Shown: in pieces, positions 61,398 through 64,000 of the stretch
Layout of the letters: each line of letters opens with the position of its first letter
How positions within the stretch are numbered: the stretch's first letter is position 1
NCBI RefSeq assembly: GCF_000158195.2
Contig: NZ_GL987994.1
Location: 616,343 to 680,342 of the forward strand
DNA length: 64,000 bases
Direction of reading: 5' to 3'
Origin: Fusobacterium mortiferum ATCC 9817
GTDB taxonomy: Bacteria > Fusobacteriota > Fusobacteriia > Fusobacteriales > Fusobacteriaceae
Translations under genes and position numbers: made by a program
The notes under the pieces: generated by a model
Told to the model about the DNA's origin: nothing
What the model saw: the letters and a program-made list of their open reading frames with translations, nothing else
Database searches by the model: none

Positions 61398-61937
61398 ATG
61401 GGAAAAGTCTATAAACTTAATAGTGAAAAATCTTTAGCCCATCAAGTTTTAGAATATGCTGGTTGGTATGAGGGAAGAAAAGTAGATGTAGAAAAAATAA
61501 TAGAGTATTACCAAAAGAACAATTATATTCTAAATGATTTTGCCAAAAAATTTTTACAAGAATTTTCAGGTATAAAAGAGAATTGGTTTTTCAAATATAT
61601 TGGTAAAAATGGAGAAGTACGAATAGATGGAAATGATTTTAGCTTTTCTATTCCTTATGATTTACCTTTTGAGGAAGAAGATAAAGAGTATGAATTAAAA
61701 CAAATTCCAGAAGAGGTAAGAGATAAAGTAATTCCAATAGTTGAAACAGGCTGGCATATTGGTGGCACTTTATGGATAGATGATAAAGGAAAATTTTATC
61801 ATACTCTTTATTATAGAAATGATTGTATGGAACAGTATGATTCTATCTTTGATTATTTAGAATATAACTTTAGGTACTATTTAGGAAATGAAATTTATGT
61901 AACTTTTGAAAATCAAAGAGATTTAGAGAAAAATTAA
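61398..61937 (+). CDS. SUKH-3 domain immunity protein
   Basis: A 179-residue protein. VLEYAGWYEGRKVDVEKIIE, AKKFLQEFSGI and GWHIGGTLWIDDKGKFYHTL are the SUKH-3 hallmarks (AGW.pgR.v.......y...G..........L.ef.G). SUKH-3 proteins neutralise nuclease-type polymorphic toxins. The ATG at 61398 is used, with the gctaggag SD; an upstream frame to 61302 is inside the preceding gene. The 5' part is duplicated as a fragment at 60474. Confidence 0.85.
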   Translation: MGKVYKLNSEKSLAHQVLEYAGWYEGRKVDVEKIIEYYQKNNYILNDFAKKFLQEFSGIKENWFFKYIGKNGEVRIDGNDFSFSIPYDLPFEEEDKEYELKQIPEEVRDKVIPIVETGWHIGGTLWIDDKGKFYHTLYYRNDCMEQYDSIFDYLEYNFRYYLGNEIYVTFENQRDLEKN

Positions 61938-61963
61938 TATGAAAAAGTATAGGAGGAGTTTTT

Positions 61964-62503
61964 ATGAAAAAAGAATTACCATTTTTTAAATATTATCCAG
62001 ACCCTTTAAAAACAGGAGAGTTTGAAACTGACGAAACAGTAACATGCGAATGTTGTGGAAAAGAAACTGATGTTTATTATACAGGACCTTTTTATTCAGT
62101 TGAAGATATTGAATATTTATGTCCAGAATGTATAGCTAATGGAAAAGCAAGTAAAAAATTTGATGGTGATTTTGTATCACTTTATTTTGGAAAAGTTAGT
62201 GATGAGGAAAAAATTGATGAGCTAATACATAGAACTCCTAGTTATTGTGGTTGGCAACAAGAGTGTTGGATAACTCATTGTGATGATTTTTGTGCTTTTA
62301 TTGATTATGTAGGAGCTAAAGAATTAGAAAAAATGGGAGTTTTAGAAGAAGTTATTAAAAATGGAAATCCTGATGATGGAAATGAATGGAGTAAAGAGCA
62401 GATAGAAATAATAAAAAATATGGTTAATGGTGGACATGTACAGGGATATTTATTCAGATGTTTACATTGTGGAAAACATTTTTTATATTTTGATGTTGAT
62501 TGA
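61964..62503 (+). CDS. cbrC: CbrC-family (UPF0167) protein
   Basis: A 179-residue protein with FKYYPDPLKTGEFETDETVT, then CECCGKET (first CxxC), LCPECIANGKA (second CxxC), RTPSYCGWQQECWITHCDDF and the terminal FRCLHCGKHFLYFDVD (third). This is the full CbrC order. CbrC was linked to colicin E2 tolerance in E. coli, and relatives occur as immunity proteins. It probably binds zinc. SD aggagg, and 26 bases after SUKH-3. Confidence 0.9.
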   Translation: MKKELPFFKYYPDPLKTGEFETDETVTCECCGKETDVYYTGPFYSVEDIEYLCPECIANGKASKKFDGDFVSLYFGKVSDEEKIDELIHRTPSYCGWQQECWITHCDDFCAFIDYVGAKELEKMGVLEEVIKNGNPDDGNEWSKEQIEIIKNMVNGGHVQGYLFRCLHCGKHFLYFDVD

Positions 62504-62515
62504 GGAGAAAGAATT

Positions 62516-63703
62516 ATGAGTTTATTAAAACAAGATTTTTTTACAATAAATAATATCCCTGTAATTTTATGGGGAGAAAAGAGTAATAAAATTATAATAG
62601 CAATTCATGGAATGATGTCAAATAAAGCTGATATTCCAATAGAGATACTAGCTAAAATTTCAATAAAATATGGCTATCAAGTTTTAAGTTTTGATTTACC
62701 AAAGCATGGAGAGAGAAAAAATGAGATGATACCCTTAACTCCTCAAGTTTGTGTAAAGGAATTAAATAATATATATGAAAAATTACAAAAAAATTGGGAA
62801 GAAATTTCTTTATTTGCTAATAGTTTAGGAGCATATTTTAGTCTTTTATCTTATAAAGATAAAAAAATAGAGAAAGCTTTCTTTTTATCTCCACTTGTGG
62901 ATATGAGAGAACTTATTGAAAATATGATGAAAGCATTTGGAGTAACAGAGAAAAAGTTAAAAAAAGAGAGAGAAATAGCTATACCAATAGGAGAAACTCT
63001 GTCTTGGGATTATTATTTATATGTTAAGGAAAATCCAATAACAATATGGACTCCTTTTACACATATTTTATGTGGAGATAAAGATGAAATTTGTAATATA
63101 GAAACAACTAAAAAATTTTCAAAACAATTTAATTGTGAGTTAGAAATTTTAAAAGATTCAGAACACTATTTTTACAAAGAGGAACAATTAAAAAAATTAG
63201 CTGAAGACTTAGAAAAGTTTTTAGAAAATAAATTGGAGATAAGAGAGATAAAGAGAAGTGAATACCACTTATTAGATGATTTTTTATATGGAGCAATTTT
63301 TATTTCTGAAAATGAAATTACTCCACCAAGAGAGATTACTAAACTTCCAGAATTACAAATATATATTAAAGATTTTGGAAATAAGAAAGATGATATAGCT
63401 TTAGTTGCTGAAGTAAATAAAAGAGAGATTGTTGGAATGATTTGGACTAGAATAATGAATGATTATGGGCATATAGATGATGAAACTCCATCATTAGCAA
63501 TATCAGTAACTAAAAAGTACCAAAATAAAGGAATAGGAATGGCTCTTTTAAAAGAGATGATAAAAATTATGAGAAAGAAAAATTATAAGAAAGTATCTTT
63601 ATCAGTTCAAAAAGAGAATTATGCAGTAAAATTATATCAAAAAGTAGGGTTCAAAATTTATAAAGAAAGTGAAGAAGAGTTTATAATGTTGCTAGAATTA
63701 TAA
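62516..63703 (+). CDS. Alpha/beta hydrolase - GNAT acetyltransferase fusion
   Basis: A 395-residue protein. The N-terminal alpha/beta hydrolase (about 1-235) has IIIAIHGMMSNK (oxyanion strand), nucleophile elbow ANSLGAYF (Ser about 104), acid candidate in CGDKDEICN, and His in DSEHYFYKEE. The C-terminal GNAT domain (about 240-395) has the acetyl-CoA loop in KKYQNKGIGMALLKEMIKIM and LYQKVGFKIYKE. The two enzymes on one chain suggest processing of one small molecule; the substrate is unknown. SD gaggag. Confidence 0.82.
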   Translation: MSLLKQDFFTINNIPVILWGEKSNKIIIAIHGMMSNKADIPIEILAKISIKYGYQVLSFDLPKHGERKNEMIPLTPQVCVKELNNIYEKLQKNWEEISLFANSLGAYFSLLSYKDKKIEKAFFLSPLVDMRELIENMMKAFGVTEKKLKKEREIAIPIGETLSWDYYLYVKENPITIWTPFTHILCGDKDEICNIETTKKFSKQFNCELEILKDSEHYFYKEEQLKKLAEDLEKFLENKLEIREIKRSEYHLLDDFLYGAIFISENEITPPREITKLPELQIYIKDFGNKKDDIALVAEVNKREIVGMIWTRIMNDYGHIDDETPSLAISVTKKYQNKGIGMALLKEMIKIMRKKNYKKVSLSVQKENYAVKLYQKVGFKIYKESEEEFIMLLEL

Positions 63704-63742
63704 TAGAAATTTATAAGTACTATTAAAATAAAGAGGTAAATT

Positions 63743-64000
63743 ATGAAAAGACTAATAATGTTGATATTTTTTAGCTTAATAACTTATTCTTTTAGTTATC
63801 AGATAGAAGAAAATTTTACAGGACAGATAGTAAAAAAATATGAAAATGGACAAGTACAATCAATAGAAAATTTTAAAAATGGGAAATTAGATGGAGAGTT
63901 TAAAGAATTTTATAAAGATGGAACTCTAGCTCAAATAGGAAGTTTTAAGAATGGAGATTTAGAAAGTATAAAAGCTTTTTATGAAAATGGAAGTTTAAAG
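63743..64000 (+). CDS. YwqK-family repeat protein (3' end outside window)
   Basis: The first 86 residues are visible: a signal peptide (KRLIMLIFFSLITYSFS) and then MORN-like repeats such as KYENGQVQSIENFKNGKLDG and FYKDGTLAQIGSFKNG. It is the same family as the gene at 42183, at the other end of the array. The window cuts it. SD agaggt, 39 bases after the hydrolase-GNAT gene. Confidence 0.78.
   Translation, partial: MKRLIMLIFFSLITYSFSYQIEENFTGQIVKKYENGQVQSIENFKNGKLDGEFKEFYKDGTLAQIGSFKNGDLESIKAFYENGSLK

Noticed and set aside
1-64000. tRNA or rRNA genes, insertion sequences, prophage, replication origin
   Set aside because: I saw no cloverleaf or rRNA segment, no transposase or integrase frame, and no DnaA-box cluster in reading both strands. 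Short tRNAs could be overlooked by eye.

Overview
The window is AT-rich DNA with dense Shine-Dalgarno (GGAGG) starts. It combines a Gram-positive-type PolC and low-GC Firmicute-like gene orders with a diderm outer-membrane gene (mlaA). Together with the codon habit this points to Fusobacteriota, most likely a large-genome Fusobacterium (mortiferum/varium/ulcerans type). That assignment is inferred from gene content only; there is no rRNA in the window.

Region 1 (1-31 kb) is core chromosome. A cut CRP/FNR regulator is followed by a minus-strand operon PASTA protein-rsgA-rpe-marR/feoA-rqcH. A plus-strand group holds hpt, rsmA, khpA, rimM, trmD, a gamma-carbonic anhydrase, a SPOUT methylase, polC and HU. 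Next come an envelope pair (alpha/beta hydrolase + mlaA), a PepV-like dipeptidase, an AAA/PD-(D/E)XK gene among repeats, hflX with an unusual JAMM-like N-terminus, a MATE pump, a degenerate EAL protein, an orphan GrdX-like protein, and carAB behind a leader ORF/terminator.

Region 2 (30-41 kb) holds minus-strand metabolic units: a nitrilase, a WYL protein, and three riboswitch-controlled units. These are SAM-I -> metNIQ plus an M20 hydrolase, M-box -> mgtA (with a second leader ORF/terminator), and FMN (RFN) -> an FGGY sugar kinase, an unexpected pairing.

Region 3 (41-64 kb) is a one-directional array of about 27 short, mostly acidic cytosolic or small membrane proteins. Many belong to families known as immunity proteins of polymorphic toxins: Imm17, Imm22, Imm51, SUKH/SMI1, SUKH-3, YwqG/DUF1963, DUF4241, DUF4253, DUF4259, DUF4274, CbrC and YwqK repeats. 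It also holds a TARG1-like macrodomain and several proteins I cannot place. No toxin, secretion system or transposase is visible, so this looks like a polyimmunity locus. It shows active decay and remodelling: two genes cut by single nonsense codons, a gene fusion that keeps an internal ribosome-binding site, a cassette insertion between duplicated junctions, a gene remnant and a duplicated SD/start.

Three long imperfect palindromes (672-818, 20127-20411, 29901-30122) share conserved internal blocks while their stem arms differ in sequence but remain self-complementary. With the two leader-ORF attenuators, these are the best candidates for undescribed elements in the core part.
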